From: Carya illinoinensis | Lineage: Eukaryota > Streptophyta > Magnoliopsida > Fagales > Juglandaceae | DNA: 64,000 bases | Assembly (NCBI RefSeq): GCF_018687715.1 | Contig: NC_056758.1 | Coordinates: forward strand, 20,866,001-20,930,000 | Direction of reading: 5' to 3' | Shown here: one piece after another, positions 11,467 through 23,700 of the stretch | Layout: every line of letters starts with the position of its first letter | Numbering within the stretch: the stretch's first letter is position 1 | Position numbers and translations under genes: made by a program | Notes under the pieces: generated by a model | What the model was told of the DNA's origin: nothing | Databases searched by the model: none | The model's input: the letters and a program-made list of their open reading frames with translations, nothing else

Positions 11467-12333
11467 AAGGTTTCCAATCAGGTGTAATTCTATCTTTTAT
11501 CTATTGCATCTTTAATTCTTGGATTTCATTGTTCTAGGGTTGTAAAAAAAAAAAAAAAAAAAAGTGCAGAAATTCGTTTTTCCTAGGGCTAGCAGATTAC
11601 TCTATCATTTTGGTTTCATGTTTATCAACATTGGTTGGCTAAGTTGCTTGTTTGAGGGCTGCCAAAATTTACACCATATAGAGGTTCGAAATTTCTGGAG
11701 TTTCTTGCATCTTTAAGTTTGTCAATTCCTTGAAGTTTCGTTTCATTGATTCTCTTCTGTTTCCTTGTCAATTTTTATGTGTTTGAATTCAATTGTTTGA
11801 TTGTTACAATTGAATATTGCTGTTTGTGATTGAATCGGTGAGAAAAGAAAAGAGGAGAAAGGAAAAGAAAAGAATAGAAAAGAAAAGAAAAGAAAGGAAA
11901 GGAAAAGAAAAAAAAAAGAAAATTCGAAAAAAAAAAAAAGTTTAGGAATCCGAAATTTTTATCATCAGAGGGGCTGCATTTATCTTTATAGTTGGTGTAT
12001 TGTCTTGTGAGTACTCTTTCCCTCGTAGCATTTTCCTTGAGTCTTGTGTCATTTTATTCTTTCTATATTTTCTCTTGTTAAGAGTTTCTTGGACCTAATT
12101 ACTAGTTGGAATAAGACAGGTTTGTATTGTCTTGATTTATAGTTCAATTAGTTCTGAAAGAACTTGAGTGGGAAAACTCTTGAGGTAAAAGGCAAGAGAG
12201 TGTGAGATCATTATCGGGAAAAAGCCAATTAAGAGGGAAACACGAGTGCAGTGCTATTACTCGAGTGTAAGCACATAAGGGAGCGTGTGAGGTCTTTTCC
12301 ACTAATAGTGTTTTTTTGTGTGCAGCGCGTACG
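11467..12333 (+). other. Retrotransposon 5' leader (untranslated)
   Basis: About 870 bp without a convincing reading frame. It contains a poly-A run at ~11546-11563, an AAAAGAAAAG-type purine-rich simple repeat at ~11845-11940, and a pyrimidine tract followed by GTGTGCAG ending at 12325, just before the Gag ATG. The minus-strand element has the same order of parts (TTTTC-rich stretch at 38108-38215 on the plus strand). Leader/packaging functions are expected by analogy only. Confidence 0.8.
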
Positions 12334-13737
12334 ATGTCTCATAAAAGTGACTCATCACCAAAGGGGATGGCAGATAACTCCTTTATGTTGCAGGCTATGC
12401 AACAACAGTTTGAACGATTGAACATGATGTTAGGAGAAGTGAGAGATAGGATGGATCAACAAGATGAAGTAATTAAAAATTTACATGGTGGGAGAGATAG
12501 GAGGAGACGTGAACCTAGAAGAGAACATGATTATGAAGATGAAGGAGATGGTGAGGATGAGGAAGATCTAATTTCTGAAGTTGGGATGGGTAGGCATAGA
12601 GAAGTCAGGCGTGAAAGAGGATTTAGGGGAAACCCACGGGGTCGTGATGGAGTAGATAGGGACCTTGAGAGCATCAAAATGAAAATACCATCTTTCCAAG
12701 GTAGAACTGACCCTGAAGCTTATTTAGAGTGGGAGAAGAAGATAGAGTTGATCTTTGAGTGTCATAACTATTCAGAGGAGAAGAAAGTGAAGTTGGCAGT
12801 AATTGAGTTCACTAATTATGCTATTATTTGGTGGGATCAATTAGTGACCAATAGGAGGAGGAATTATGAGAGGTCTGTCGAGACATGGGGAGAGTTGAAA
12901 GCTCTCATGAGGTGGAGATTTGTACCTAGCCACTATTATAGGGACCTCTACCAGAAATTACAAAATCTTACACAGGGGTCTAGAAGTGTGGAGGACTACC
13001 ATAAGGAGATGGAGGTGGCTATGATACGGGCGAATGTAGAGGAGCATAGGAAGGCCACTATGGCTAGATTTTTGTTTGTTTTGAATAGGGAGATAGCCAA
13101 TGTGGTTGAGTTGCAACATTACGTAGAAATAGAAGACATGGTGCACATGGCTATGAAGGTGGAGAGGCAATTAAAGAGGAAAGGGACATCAAGGTACACT
13201 TCAGTTTCTAGCACTCCTTGGAAACCAAAGTGGGAGAAAGATGATCGAGCTGTAACAAAGGCAAAGACAGAACCACCTAAAGGAAACGATGCAGGAACTA
13301 GCAACAAACCCAAGTTGGCATCCCAACCTTCTAGAAATAGAGATATTAAATGCTTTAAGTGTTTGGGTTCAGGCCACATCGCTTCTCAATGTCCAAACAA
13401 ACGTATGATGATTATGCGTGACAATGGAGAGGTGATGACTGCAAGTGAGGATGATCGTGATGAGATACCTGAGTTGGGGGATGCTAGTGATGATGATGGA
13501 GTAGAATACCCCGTAACAGGTGAGTCCCTTGTTGCCAGGCGTGCTCTCAACACACAAATTAAAATGGATGAAGCAGAGCAACAAAGGGAGAACATTTTCC
13601 ATACTCGATGCCACATCAATGGCAAGGTATGTAGTATCATAATCGATGGGGGGAGTTGTACTAATGTTGCTAGCACTACATTAGTTGAAAAATTGAATTT
13701 ACCTACCTTGAAACACTCTCGACCATACAAGCTGTAG
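12334..13737 (+). CDS. Gag-protease part of the Gag-Pol polyprotein, ended by an amber codon
   Basis: The ATG at 12334 ([11 protein letters not shown]) is chosen because upstream in-frame sequence has only a TTG. Gag would form the particle and bind element RNA; protease would process the polyprotein. Counting from this ATG: an N-terminal coiled-coil-like segment (residues ~15-50), an acidic/basic linker (~55-100), a Retrotrans_gag capsid-like domain (~115-285; [36 protein letters not shown]), a CCHC zinc knuckle (C340-X2-C343-X4-H348-X4-C353), and the protease active-site motif IIIDGGS with Asp438. DGG replaces DTG/DSG, as in plant relatives. The TAG at 13735-13737 follows 29 codons after the active site. 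Two other copies in the window have CAG there, so this is most simply a C-to-T nonsense mutation, not a programmed gag/pol boundary. Confidence 0.9.
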   Translation: MSHKSDSSPKGMADNSFMLQAMQQQFERLNMMLGEVRDRMDQQDEVIKNLHGGRDRRRREPRREHDYEDEGDGEDEEDLISEVGMGRHREVRRERGFRGNPRGRDGVDRDLESIKMKIPSFQGRTDPEAYLEWEKKIELIFECHNYSEEKKVKLAVIEFTNYAIIWWDQLVTNRRRNYERSVETWGELKALMRWRFVPSHYYRDLYQKLQNLTQGSRSVEDYHKEMEVAMIRANVEEHRKATMARFLFVLNREIANVVELQHYVEIEDMVHMAMKVERQLKRKGTSRYTSVSSTPWKPKWEKDDRAVTKAKTEPPKGNDAGTSNKPKLASQPSRNRDIKCFKCLGSGHIASQCPNKRMMIMRDNGEVMTASEDDRDEIPELGDASDDDGVEYPVTGESLVARRALNTQIKMDEAEQQRENIFHTRCHINGKVCSIIIDGGSCTNVASTTLVEKLNLPTLKHSRPYKL

Positions 13738-16700
13738 TGGTTGAATGATTGTGGGGAGGTTAGGGTGGATAGACAAGTGTTAGTTACTTTTTCCATTGGG
13801 AAGTATCAAGATGAAGTGCTTTGTAATGTTGTGCCTATGCATACTGGCCATATATTGTTGGGGAGACCATGGCAATATGATAGGAGAGTGATACATGATG
13901 GATTCAAAAACATGTACAGCTTTGTAAAGGAGGGCAAAACAACCAAGCTTGCTCCTTCAACTCCAAGACAGGTCTATACGGACCAACTGAAACTGAAAAG
14001 TCAGGTTGCTCAAAAAAGAAAGAGTGAAAATGAGAGTGATAGAAAAAGAAAGAGTGAAAAAGAGATTGAGCAAAAAAGAAAGAGTGAAAAAGAAAAAGAG
14101 TCTGCTGAGAGAAAAGGAAAGACAAAAGTGAGTTTCTATGCAAGAGGGAGTGAGGTTAAGAGAGCTTTCTTAGCAGATCGCCCTATGATTTTTCTTGTCT
14201 ATAAAGAGTCTTATCTTAATCTTGATGAAACTAACCAACCTCTCCCTAGTTTGGCTGTTTCTTTGTTGCAGGAGTCTGAGGATGTATTCCCAAAGGAAAT
14301 GCCTAATGAGTTGCCACCCATTAGAGGCATTGAGCACCAGATTGATTTCGTGCCCGGGGCTGCTATTCCAAACCGACCAGCTTATAGAAGTAATCCAGAT
14401 GAGACAAAGGAGCTTCAGAGGCAAGTTGAGGATTTGATGAGCAAGGGGTACGTGAGGGAGAGCATGAGCCCATGTGCAGTACCAGTGCTTCTAGTGCCTA
14501 AGAAGGATGGGACGTGGCGGATGTGCATTGATTGCAGGGCGGTTAATAATATCACGGTAAAGTATCGCCATCCCATTCCTAGATTAGATGATATGCTCGA
14601 TGAATTGCATGGCTCATGTATTTTTAATAAAATTGATCTTAAAAGTGGGTACCATCAAATTAGAATGAAAGAGGGTGATGAATGGAAAACTGCTTTTAAG
14701 ACTAAGTATGGGCTTTATGAATGGTTAGTTATGCCATTTGGACTTACAAATGCGCCGAGTACTTTCATGAGATTAATGAATCATGTCCTACGTGCGTTCA
14801 TAGGCAAGTTTGTGGTTGTATACTTTGATGATATCCTAGTGTACAGAAAGGACTTAAATGAGCATATTGAGCATTTGAGATATGTATTTAATGTGTTGAG
14901 GTGTGAAAAGTTGTATGCTAATTTCAAGAAATGTACCTTTTGTATGGAGGAAGTTGTTTTTCTTGGTTATGTTGTTCGTACAAAGGGTATTGAAGTGGAT
15001 GAAGAGAAAGTCAAGGCCATTAAGGAGTGGCCAACACCAAAGAGCGTCACTGAGGTAAGAAGCTTTCATGGTTTAGCTAGCTTTTATCGGCGTTTTGTTA
15101 AAGATTTTAGCACCATTGCTGCACCACTCACTGAAGTCATTAAAAAGAATGTTGGGTTTCATTGGGGGGCTAATCAAGAGAATGCATTTGCCACTATTAA
15201 AGAAAGGTTGTGCTCTGCACCCGTGTTAGCATTACCAGATTTTAACAAAGCTTTTGAGATTGAATGTGATGCCTCAGGAATAGGGATTGGAGCCGTTTTG
15301 ATGCAGGATAGGCGGCCGATTGCCTTCTTCAGTGAGAAGCTAAGTGGGGCATCCCTGATGTACCCTACTTATGACAAAGAACTTTATGCTCTTGTTCGTG
15401 CATTAGAGACTTGGCAGCACTACTTGTGGCCTAGGGAATTTGTGATCCACACCGATCATGAATCGTTGAAGCATCTCAAGGGTCAAGGTAAGTTGAATAA
15501 GAGGCATGCTAGATGGATGGAATACATTGAGACCTTTCCATATGTCATCCGTTACAAGCAAGGTAAGGAGAATATTGTTGCTGATGCTTTATCAGGGAGG
15601 TATGTACTTCTTACTTCTGTGAGTGCTAAAATGCTTGGGTTTGAATATGTGAAAGATATGTATGCCGATGATGTTGACTTTTCTGATGTGTACATGGCAT
15701 GTGATAAGGCGGCATTTGGTAAGTTTTACAAGCATGATGGTTACTTGTTTAAAGAAGACAAACTGTGTGTACCTAGTTGTTCTAGGCGTGAGTTATTGGT
15801 GCGTGAGGCACATGGCGGGGGATTAATGGGACACTTTGGTGTCAAGAAAACCTTAGACATATTACATGAACATTTCTTTTGGCCTAAGATGAAAAGAGAC
15901 ATCAATCGCATTTGTAGCAGGTGCATCACATGTAGAAAGGCCAAATCTAAGGTTTTGCCACATGGGTTATATACACCCTTACTCGTTCCTAGTGAGCCAT
16001 GGGTAGACATATCTATGGACTTTGTTTTGGGGCTGCCTAGGACAAAAAGGGGTAGAGATTCTATTTTTGTGGTTGTGGATAGATTTAGCAAGATGGCACA
16101 TTTCATTCCATGCCTTAAAACAGATGATGCCACAAGCATAGCTGACTTGTTTTTCAAAGAGATAGTGCGACTCCATGGTGTGCCCAAGAGCATTGTTTCT
16201 GATAGGGATGTTAAATTTCTTAGCTACTTTTGGAAGGTGTTGTGGGGAAAATTAGGTACTAAACTCTTATTTTCCACTACTTGTCACCCACAGACTGATG
16301 GTCAGACTGAAGTAGTTACTAGGACTTTAACTCAGCTTTTACGCACTGTTGTTCATAAGAATTTAAAGACTTGGGAGGATTGTTTGCCATTTATAGAGTT
16401 TGCATATAATAGGACCATGCATACTACTACTTCATACTCTCCTTTTGAAATTGTTTATGGTTTCAATCCACTTACTCCTTTAGATTTGATGCCTTTACCT
16501 ATTGATGGGAGGAGTAGCTTAGATGGACAAAAGAAGGCAGAGTTGGTGAAGTCACTTCATGAGAGGGTACGGCTTCAAATTGCCCAAAAGAATGAAAGGT
16601 TTGCTTCCCAAGCCAATAAAGGGCGACGGCATGTCACCTTTGAAACAGGAGATTGGGTTTGGGTTCACATGCGCAAAGAAAGATTCCCAGCCCATAGACG

Positions 16701-17097
16701 GACTAAGTTGCATCCTCGAGGAGATGGACCTTTCCAAATTCTTGAGAAAATTAATGACAATGCATATAAAGTGGTTCTTCCAAGTGAATATAATGTTTCT
16801 GCTACCTTCAATGTTTCTGATCTTTCTCCTTTTGATGTAGGTGAAGATTCGAGGTCGAATCCTTTTGAGGAGAGGGGGAATGATGGGAACCAAGGTGGAG
16901 CTATCCTTAAAGATCCCTTGCAAATTCCAGATGGGCCAATTACAAGATCAAGAGCCAAGAAGATCAAGGAAGCAATGCAAGGATTGGTGCAATCCACTTG
17001 GGATGAAGCTAGGAAGAGCCCAACACTCAAGATGGGCTTCAAGGAAAAAGAACCAGTTTTGATCCACTTGATACAAGCTATGGAAGACATGACTTAG
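13738..17097 (+). CDS. Pol part: protease end, RT, RNase H, integrase and C-terminal tail
   Basis: Same frame as Gag, continuing after the amber codon to TAG at 17095-17097; it has no good start of its own. Numbering from 13741: protease end and KRKSE-rich spacer (~1-140); RT (~195-400) with Asp299 ([11 protein letters not shown]) and YFDD 361-364; RNase H (~500-620) with Asp510, Glu547, Asp572, Asp615; integrase zinc finger H691-X6-H698-X29-C728-X2-C731; catalytic triad Asp760, Asp821, Glu857 (DD35E); GPF module 996-1014. All catalytic residues are present. The last 71 residues, with [11 protein letters not shown] at 1065-1075, are encoded inside the 3' LTR and may act in integration targeting, as proposed for the CR motif of CRM elements. 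If expressed, Pol would require amber readthrough, so the copy is probably non-autonomous. Confidence 0.92.
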   Translation, partial: WLNDCGEVRVDRQVLVTFSIGKYQDEVLCNVVPMHTGHILLGRPWQYDRRVIHDGFKNMYSFVKEGKTTKLAPSTPRQVYTDQLKLKSQVAQKRKSENESDRKRKSEKEIEQKRKSEKEKESAERKGKTKVSFYARGSEVKRAFLADRPMIFLVYKESYLNLDETNQPLPSLAVSLLQESEDVFPKEMPNELPPIRGIEHQIDFVPGAAIPNRPAYRSNPDETKELQRQVEDLMSKGYVRESMSPCAVPVLLVPKKDGTWRMCIDCRAVNNITVKYRHPIPRLDDMLDELHGSCIFNKIDLKSGYHQIRMKEGDEWKTAFKTKYGLYEWLVMPFGLTNAPSTFMRLMNHVLRAFIGKFVVVYFDDILVYRKDLNEHIEHLRYVFNVLRCEKLYANFKKCTFCMEEVVFLGYVVRTKGIEVDEEKVKAIKEWPTPKSVTEVRSFHGLASFYRRFVKDFSTIAAPLTEVIKKNVGFHWGANQENAFATIKERLCSAPVLALPDFNKAFEIECDASGIGIGAVLMQDRRPIAFFSEKLSGASLMYPTYDKELYALVRALETWQHYLWPREFVIHTDHESLKHLKGQGKLNKRHARWMEYIETFPYVIRYKQGKENIVADALSGRYVLLTSVSAKMLGFEYVKDMYADDVDFSDVYMACDKAAFGKFYKHDGYLFKEDKLCVPSCSRRELLVREAHGGGLMGHFGVKKTLDILHEHFFWPKMKRDINRICSRCITCRKAKSKVLPHGLYTPLLVPSEPWVDISMDFVLGLPRTKRGRDSIFVVVDRFSKMAHFIPCLKTDDATSIADLFFKEIVRLHGVPKSIVSDRDVKFLSYFWKVLWGKLGTKLLFSTTCHPQTDGQTEVVTRTLTQLLRTVVHKNLKTWEDCLPFIEFAYNRTMHTTTSYSPFEIVYGFNPLTPLDLMPLPIDGRSSLDGQKKAELVKSLHERVRLQIAQKNERFASQANKGRRHVTFETGDWVWVHMRKERFPAHRRTKLHPRGDGPFQILEKINDNAYKVVLPSEYNVSATFNVSDLSPFDVGEDSRSNPFEERGNDGNQGGAILKDPLQIPDGPITRSRAKKIKEAMQGLVQSTWDEARKSPTLKMGFKEKEPVLIHLIQAMEDMT
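16867..16880 (+). other. Polypurine tract
   Basis: GAGGAGAGGGGGAA immediately before the 3' LTR, the expected plus-strand primer for reverse transcription. It lies within the coding frame, encoding Glu-Glu-Arg-Gly and part of Asn (residues 1043-1047 of the Pol part). The minus-strand element has the equivalent tract GAAGAGAAGGGGAA (35505-35518). Confidence 0.9.
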
Positions 17098-17695
17098 AGA
17101 TTGGGCCTATTGTTGTTAAGGCTTTCAATTTGTTTAACGGTATCTTATTACTAGTTTAGAAGAAGTGGGCTCGAGGATGCTTGTCCCACATATGTCTTAT
17201 TTCTAATGGACTAGGGTTATTTTTGGGAAGGCCTTGTATTTTTGGCCAAGGGTTTATTTGGAAAGTTAAAATTTTATGTCTTACTAGGGTTTCAGAAGTA
17301 ACTGTAGCGCGGCGTATGGCACTGTTCATGCTACACTACCCGACGCATTGTTTACTTAGGGTTTTCGGGGATTGTCTATTTAAATCACTTGTAACCTCAT
17401 TTGAGAGGCAGACTATATGGAATTGTGATTGAGAGTTGAGTGATCTCCTCTAGTTCTTCTTGAACTTCTGAACTTATCAAGGGTAAATCAAAACCTTTGT
17501 GGCATTCTTCCTTCGTAATCTAGGTTCTTGAGACGGGTTCTTCAATGGGTCTAGATTTTGATATAATCTAGGTTCTTTGAACGGGTTCTCATCGGGTCTA
17601 GATTCTCCATCCATATACTTGAGTTTGGCTTTCATGGGGTTGTTTTTCCAATATTGTTGTTGGGTCTCAAAGCAAGTCTATTGGGGTTCACATCA
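16881..17695 (+). repeat. 3' LTR
   Basis: Begins TGATGGGAACC in the third base of an Asn codon and ends CACATCA. Positions 16881-17097 code for the polyprotein tail. TATTTAAA lies at 17377-17384. It differs from the 5' LTR at about 21 positions and one 1-bp indel (near 17506) by eye. Confidence 0.95.
17377..17384 (+). promoter_or_regulatory. TATA-like box in 3' LTR
   Basis: TATTTAAA, same context (ATTGTCTATTTAAA) as 11134-11141 in the 5' LTR. The upstream inverted repeat is weakened here (GCTACAC for GCTACAG). In a 3' LTR it could drive read-out transcription into the satellite. Confidence 0.45.
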
Positions 17696-17700
17696 TATTC
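17696..17700 (+). repeat. Target-site duplication TATTC, right copy
   Basis: Second copy of TATTC, followed by ACATGGCTTTT, the continuation of satellite half B interrupted at 10637. Confidence 0.95.
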
Positions 17701-20700
17701 ACATGGCTTTTATTTTATTGACAGGTTTTGGATCCATCCTAAGCTTCTAATTCAGTCTTAGAATGATGATAAACAATAAAGAAAGTAATGAGGTCCGTGT
17801 AAAAAAGGTTACAAAGAACCAAAAAGGAAAATAAGCCGAAAACATTGTTGAGAGATTACTAATCTTGTAGAAGTCAATTAGTTCCGTTAATTCAACGTTA
17901 AAGCATAACCACGGGTAGATGGGGAACGTTAGGGGCGTGTGGCACTTGTCGGACTTTAGGGAAACCAAAGGTAGGGTTTATGTAGGCTTCAAATCGAGGA
18001 ATGAAACGAAAGACTGGTTTCTTTGTGTAAGTTGGTCCACTGCAAGAACTAAACTTGTATGGTAAAGGTTGGGTGTAAATGAGGAAACTTTCCTTGTGAC
18101 ACTGGTCTAAAAGGCTTCGGCTAGTGGCCAACTTGTCGCAACTGGTATGAAGGGTCGCCTAGGTGCCGATTGGTGGTGATTCGAGCATTATCGATATGGA
18201 AGTCTGTCATGTCTTAGATAAAGCCTAATCTTCTAATTCAATCTTAGAACGTTGGAAAACGAAAAGAAAAGCAATATGATCCGAATGAAAAAAAGGGTTA
18301 CAAAGAACCAAAAAGGAAATTAAACTCAAAACATTGTTAAGAGATGACTAATCTTGTCTAAGTCGATTACATCCTTTGAATCAAGCCAAAAGCTTAACGA
18401 TGGGGTAGATGGGGAAGCTTAGGGGCATGTGGCCCTTCTTGAAGTTGAGGAAACTAATCGTAAGGCTTACGTTGGCTTCAAATTGAAGAATGAAACAAAA
18501 GATGGGTTTCTTGTTGTAAATTCGTCTAATGACGGAACTGAACTAGTATGGTTGAGGTGGTGTGCAAACGACGACATTTGCAATGAGGAAGTGGTGTAAA
18601 TGGCAATGGCTAGACGCGTACTTGTCGCATTGCCCAAGAAAGAGAACTTAGGTCGGATTGGCGGTGATTTCAGCATTATTCACATCGCTTTTCTTTTATT
18701 GACAGGTTTTGGATCCAGCCTAAGCTTCTAATTCCATCTTAGACTTATGATAAACAACAAAGAAACTAAAAAGGTCCGTATAAAAAAGGGTACAAAGAAC
18801 TAAAAAGGAAATTAAGCTGAAAACATTGTTGAGAGATTACTAATCTTGTATAAGTCAATTACTTCCCTTAATTCAACATTAAAGTAAAACCACGATTAGA
18901 TGGGGAACGTTAGGGGCGTGTGGTACTTCTTGGACTTGAGGGAAACCAAATGTAGGGTTTGTGTGGGCTTCAAATCGAGGAATGAAATGAAAGACTGGTT
19001 TCTTTGTGTAAATTGGTCCACTGCAAGAACTAAACTTGTATGGTAAAGGTTGGGTGTAAACGATGAAACTTTCCTTGTGAAAATGGTCTAAAAGGCTTCG
19101 GCTAAGGGCCGACTTGTCGCAACGGGTATGAAGGATCGCCTAGGTGCCGATTGGCGGTGATTCGAGCATTATCGACATGGAAGTCTGTCATGTCTTAGAT
19201 AAAGCCTAATCTACTAATTCCATCTTAGAACGTTGGAAAACGACAAGAAAAGCAATATCATCCGAATGAAAACAAGGGTTACAAAGAATCAAAAAGGAAA
19301 TTAAACTCAAAACATTGTTAAGAGATGACTAATCTTGTCTAAGTCGATTACATCCTTTGAATCAAGCTAAAAGCTTAACGATGGGGTAGATGGGGAAGCT
19401 TAGGGGCATGTGGCCCTTGTTGAAGTTGAGAAAACTAATTGTAAGGCTTACGTTGGCTTCAAATTGAAGAATGAAACAAAAGATGTGTTTCTTGTTGTAA
19501 ATTCGTCTAATGACGGAACTGAACTAGTATGGTTGAGGTGGTGTGTGCAAACGATGACATTTGCAATGAGGAAATGGTGTAAATGGCATCGGCTAGAGGC
19601 GTACTTGTCGCAACGCACAAGAAAGAGAACTTAGGTCGGATAGGCGGTGATTTCAGCATTATTCACATGGCTTTTCTTTTATTGAGAGGTTTTGGATCCA
19701 GCCTAAGCTTCTAATTCAATGTTAGAATTATGATAAACAACAAAGAAAGTAATAAGGTCCGTATAAAAAAGGTTACAAAGAACTAAAAAGGAAATTAAGC
19801 CGAAAACATTGTTGAGAGATTACTAATCTTGTGTAAGTCAATTACTTCCCTTAATTCATCGTTAAAGCAAAACCACGGGTAGCTGGGGAACGTTAGGGGC
19901 GTGTGGCACTTCTTGCACTTGAGCGAAACCAAATGTAGGGTTTGTGTGGGCTTGAAATCGAGGAATGGAAGGAAAGGCTGCTTTCTTTGTGTAAATTGGT
20001 CCACTACAAGAACTAGACTTGTATGGTAAAGGTTGGGTGTAAACGATGAAACTTTCCTTGTGAAACTGGTCTAAAAGGCTTTGGCTAGTGGCCAACTTGT
20101 CGCAACTGGTCTGAAGGGTCGCCTTGGTGCCGATTGGCGGTGATTCGAGCATTATCGACATGGAAGTCTGTCATGTCTTAGATAAAGCCTAATCTTCTAA
20201 TTCAATCTTAGAACGTTGGAAAACGACAAGAAAAGCAATATGATCCGAATGAAAAAAAGGGTTACAAAGAACCAAAAATGAAATTAAACTCAAAACATTG
20301 TTAAGAGATGACTAATCTTATCTAAGTCGATTACATCCTTTGAATCAAGCTAAAAGCTTAACGATGCGGTAGATGGGGAAGCTTAGGGGCATGTGGCCCT
20401 TCTTGAAGTTGAGGAAACTAATTAAAAGGCTTACCTTGGCTTCAAATTGAAGAATGAAACAAAAGATGGGTTTCTTGTTGTAAATTCGTCTAATGACGGA
20501 ACTGAACTAGTATGGTTGAGGTGGTGTGCAAACGATGACATTTCCATTGAGGAAATGGTGTAAATGGCAATGGCTAGATGCGTACTTGTCGCAATGCACA
20601 AGAAAGAGAACTTAGGTCGGATTGGCGGTGATTTCAGCATTATTCACATGGCTTTTCTTTTATTGACAGGTTTTGGATCCAGCCTAAGCTTCTAATTCAA

Positions 20701-23700
20701 TCTTAGAATTATGATAAACAACAAAGAAACTAATAAGGTCCGTATAAAAAAGGTTACAAAGAACTAAAAGGGAAATTAAGCCGAAAACATTGTTGAGAGA
20801 TTACTAATTTTGTATAAGTCAATTACGTCCCTTAATTCAACGTTAAAGTAAAACCACGGGTAGATGGGGAACGTTAGGGGCGTGTGGTACTTCTTGGACT
20901 TGAGGGAAACCAAATGTAGGGTTTGTGTGGGCTTCAAATCGAGGAATGAAACGAAAGACTGGTTTCTTTGTGTAAATTGGTCCACTGTAAGAACTAAATT
21001 TGTATGGTAAAGGTTGGGTGTAAACGATGAAACTTTCCTTGTGAAAATGGTCTAAAAGGCTTCGGCTAAGGGCTGACTTGTCGCAACGGGTATGAAGGAT
21101 CCCCTAGGTGCCGATTGGCGGTGATTCGAGCATTATCGACATGGAAGTCTGTCATGTCTTAGATAAAGCCTAATCTTCTAATTCAATCTTAGAACGTTGG
21201 AAAACGACAAGAAAAGCAATATGATCCAAATGAAAACAATGGTTACAAAGAACCATAAAGGAAATTAAACTCAAAACATCGTTAGGAGATGACTAATCTT
21301 GTGTAAGTCGATTACATGCTTTGAATCAGGCTAAAAGCTTACCGATGGGGTAGATGGGGAAGCTTAGGGGCATGTGGCACTTCTTGAAGTTGCGGAAACT
21401 AATTGTAAGGCTTATGTTGGCTTCAAATTGAAGAATGAAACAAAAGATGGGTTTCTTGTTGTAACTTCGTCCAGTGCCGGAACTAAACTGGTATGGTTGG
21501 GGTTGAGTGCAAATGATGACATTTCCCATGAGGAAATGGTGTAAATGGCATGAACTAGAGGCCTACTTGTCGCAATGCACAACAAAGAGAACTTAGGTCG
21601 GATTGGCGGTGATTTCAGCATTATTCACATGGCTTTTATTTTATTGATAGGTTTTGGATCCATCCTAAGCTTCTAATTCAGTCTTAGATTGATGATAAAC
21701 AACAAAAAAAGTAATAAGGTCCGTATAAAAAATGTTACAAAGAACTAAAAATGAAACTAACCCGAAAACATTGTTTAGAGATTACTAACCTTGCGTGAGT
21801 CAATTACTTCCCTTCATTCAACGTTAAAGCATAACCACGGGTAGATGGGAACGTTAGGGGTGTGTGGCACTTCTTGGACTCGAGGGAAACCAAATGTAGG
21901 GTTTATGTGGGCTTCAAAAAAAGGAATGAAACGAAAGACTGGTTTCTTTGTGTAAATTGGTCCATTGCAAGAACTAAACTTGTATAGTAAAGTTTGGGTC
22001 TAAATGATGAAACTTTCCTTGTGAAAATGGTCTAAAAGGCTTCGGCTAAGGGCCGACTTGTCGCAACGGGTATGAAGGATCGCCTTCGTGCCGATTGGCG
22101 GTGATTCGAGCATTATCGACATGGAAGTTTGTCATGTCTTAGACAAAGCCTAATCTACTAATTCCATCTTAGAACGTTGGAAAATGACAAGAAAAGCAAT
22201 ATGATTCGAATGAAAACAAGGGTTTACAAAGAACCATAAAGGAAATTAAACTCAAAACATTGTTGAAAGATGACTAAGCTTGTCTAAGTCGATTACATCC
22301 TTTGAATCAAGCTAAAAGCTTAACGATGGGGTAGATGGGGAAGCTTAGAGGCATCTGGCACTTCTTGAAGTTGAGGAAACTAATTGTAAGGCTTATGTTG
22401 GCTTCAAATTGAAGAATGAAACAAAAGATGGGTTTCTTGTTGTAACTTCGTCCAATGCCGGAACTGAACTAGTATGGTTGTGGTTGGGTGCAAATGATGA
22501 CATTTCCCATGAGGAAATGGTGTAAATGGCATGAGCTAGAGCCCTACTTGTCGCAATGCACAGGAAAGAAAACTTAGGTCGGATTGGCGGTGATTTCAGC
22601 ATTATTCACATGGCTTTTCTTTTATTGACAGGTTTTGGATCCAGCCTAAGCTTCTAATTCAGTCTTAGAATGATGAGAAACAACAAAGAAAGTAAAAAGG
22701 GCCGTATAAAAAAGGTTACAAAGAACTAAAAAGGAAATTAAGGCGAAAACATTCTTGAGAGATTACTAATCTTGTGTAAGTCAATTACTTCCCTTAATTC
22801 AACGTTAAAGCATAACCACGGGTAGATGGGGAACGTTAGGGGCGTGTGGCACCTCTTGGACTTGAGGGAAACCAAATGTAGGGTTTGTGTGGGCTTCAAA
22901 TCCAGGAATGAAACGAAACACTGGTTTCTTTGTGTAAATTGATCCATTGCAAGAACTAAACTTGTATGGTAAAGGTTGGGTGTAAACGATGAAAATTTCC
23001 TTGTGAAAATGGTCTAAAAGGCTTCGCCTAGGGTCCGACTTGTCGCAACTGGTATGAAGGATCGCCTAGGTGCCGGTTGGCGGTGATTCGAGCATTATTG
23101 ACGTGGAAGTCTGTCATGACTTAGATAAAGCCTAATCTTCTAATTCAATTTTAGAACGTTGGAAAATGACAAGAAAAGCTATATGTCCGAATGAAAAAAA
23201 CGGATACAAAGAACCAAAAAGGAAATTAAACTCAAAACATTGTTAAGAGATGACTAATCTTGTGTAAGTCGATTACATCCTTTGAATCAAGCTAAAAGCT
23301 TAACGATGGTGTAGATGGGGAAGCTTAGGGGCCTGTGGCACTTCTCGAAGTTGAGGAAACTAATTGTAAGGCTTATGTTGGCTTCAAATTGAAGAATGAA
23401 ACAAAAGATGGGTTTGTTGCTGTAAATTCGTCCAATGCCGGAATTGAACTAGTATGGTTGCGGTTGGGTGCAAATGATGACATTTCCCATGAGGAAATGG
23501 TGTAAATGGCATGAGCTAGAGCCCTACTTGTCGCAATGCACAGGAAAGAAAACTTAGGTCAGATTGGCATTATCCACATCGCTTTTCTTTTATTGACAGG
23601 TTTTGGATCCAGCCTAAGCTTCTAATTCAATCTTAGAATTATGATAAACAACAAAGAAAGTAATAAGGTCCGTATAAAAAAGGTTACAAAGAATTAAAAA

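Larger units (their letters stand above)
10638..17695 (+). mobile_element. Structurally complete Ty3/gypsy chromovirus, CRM-like, 7058 bp
   Basis: It has LTRs of 814 and 815 bp starting TG, a tRNA-iMet-type primer site, an ~870-bp leader, one long gag-pro-pol frame, a polypurine tract and a 5-bp TATTC duplication. Domain order is Gag, zinc knuckle, protease, RT, RNase H, integrase, the Ty3/gypsy order. Beyond the integrase GPF module there is no classical chromodomain; the protein ends in a basic [15 protein letters not shown] tail encoded within the LTR, which fits my knowledge of CRM elements. The two LTRs differ at about 21 sites plus one indel by eye (~2.6 %), so insertion is roughly one to two million years old at commonly assumed plant rates. 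One in-frame amber codon breaks the frame. Lineage is inferred; Reina or Galadriel are the alternatives. Confidence 0.93.

Noticed and set aside
11538..11565. Poly-A run as a sign of a LINE or processed pseudogene
   Set aside because: It lies in the leader of the LTR element, and the minus-strand copy has the same run (poly-T near 38490-38503).
12316..12333. TTG start six codons before the ATG of Gag
   Set aside because: Non-ATG start in a eukaryotic element with a good ATG at 12334. The preceding sequence looks like leader.
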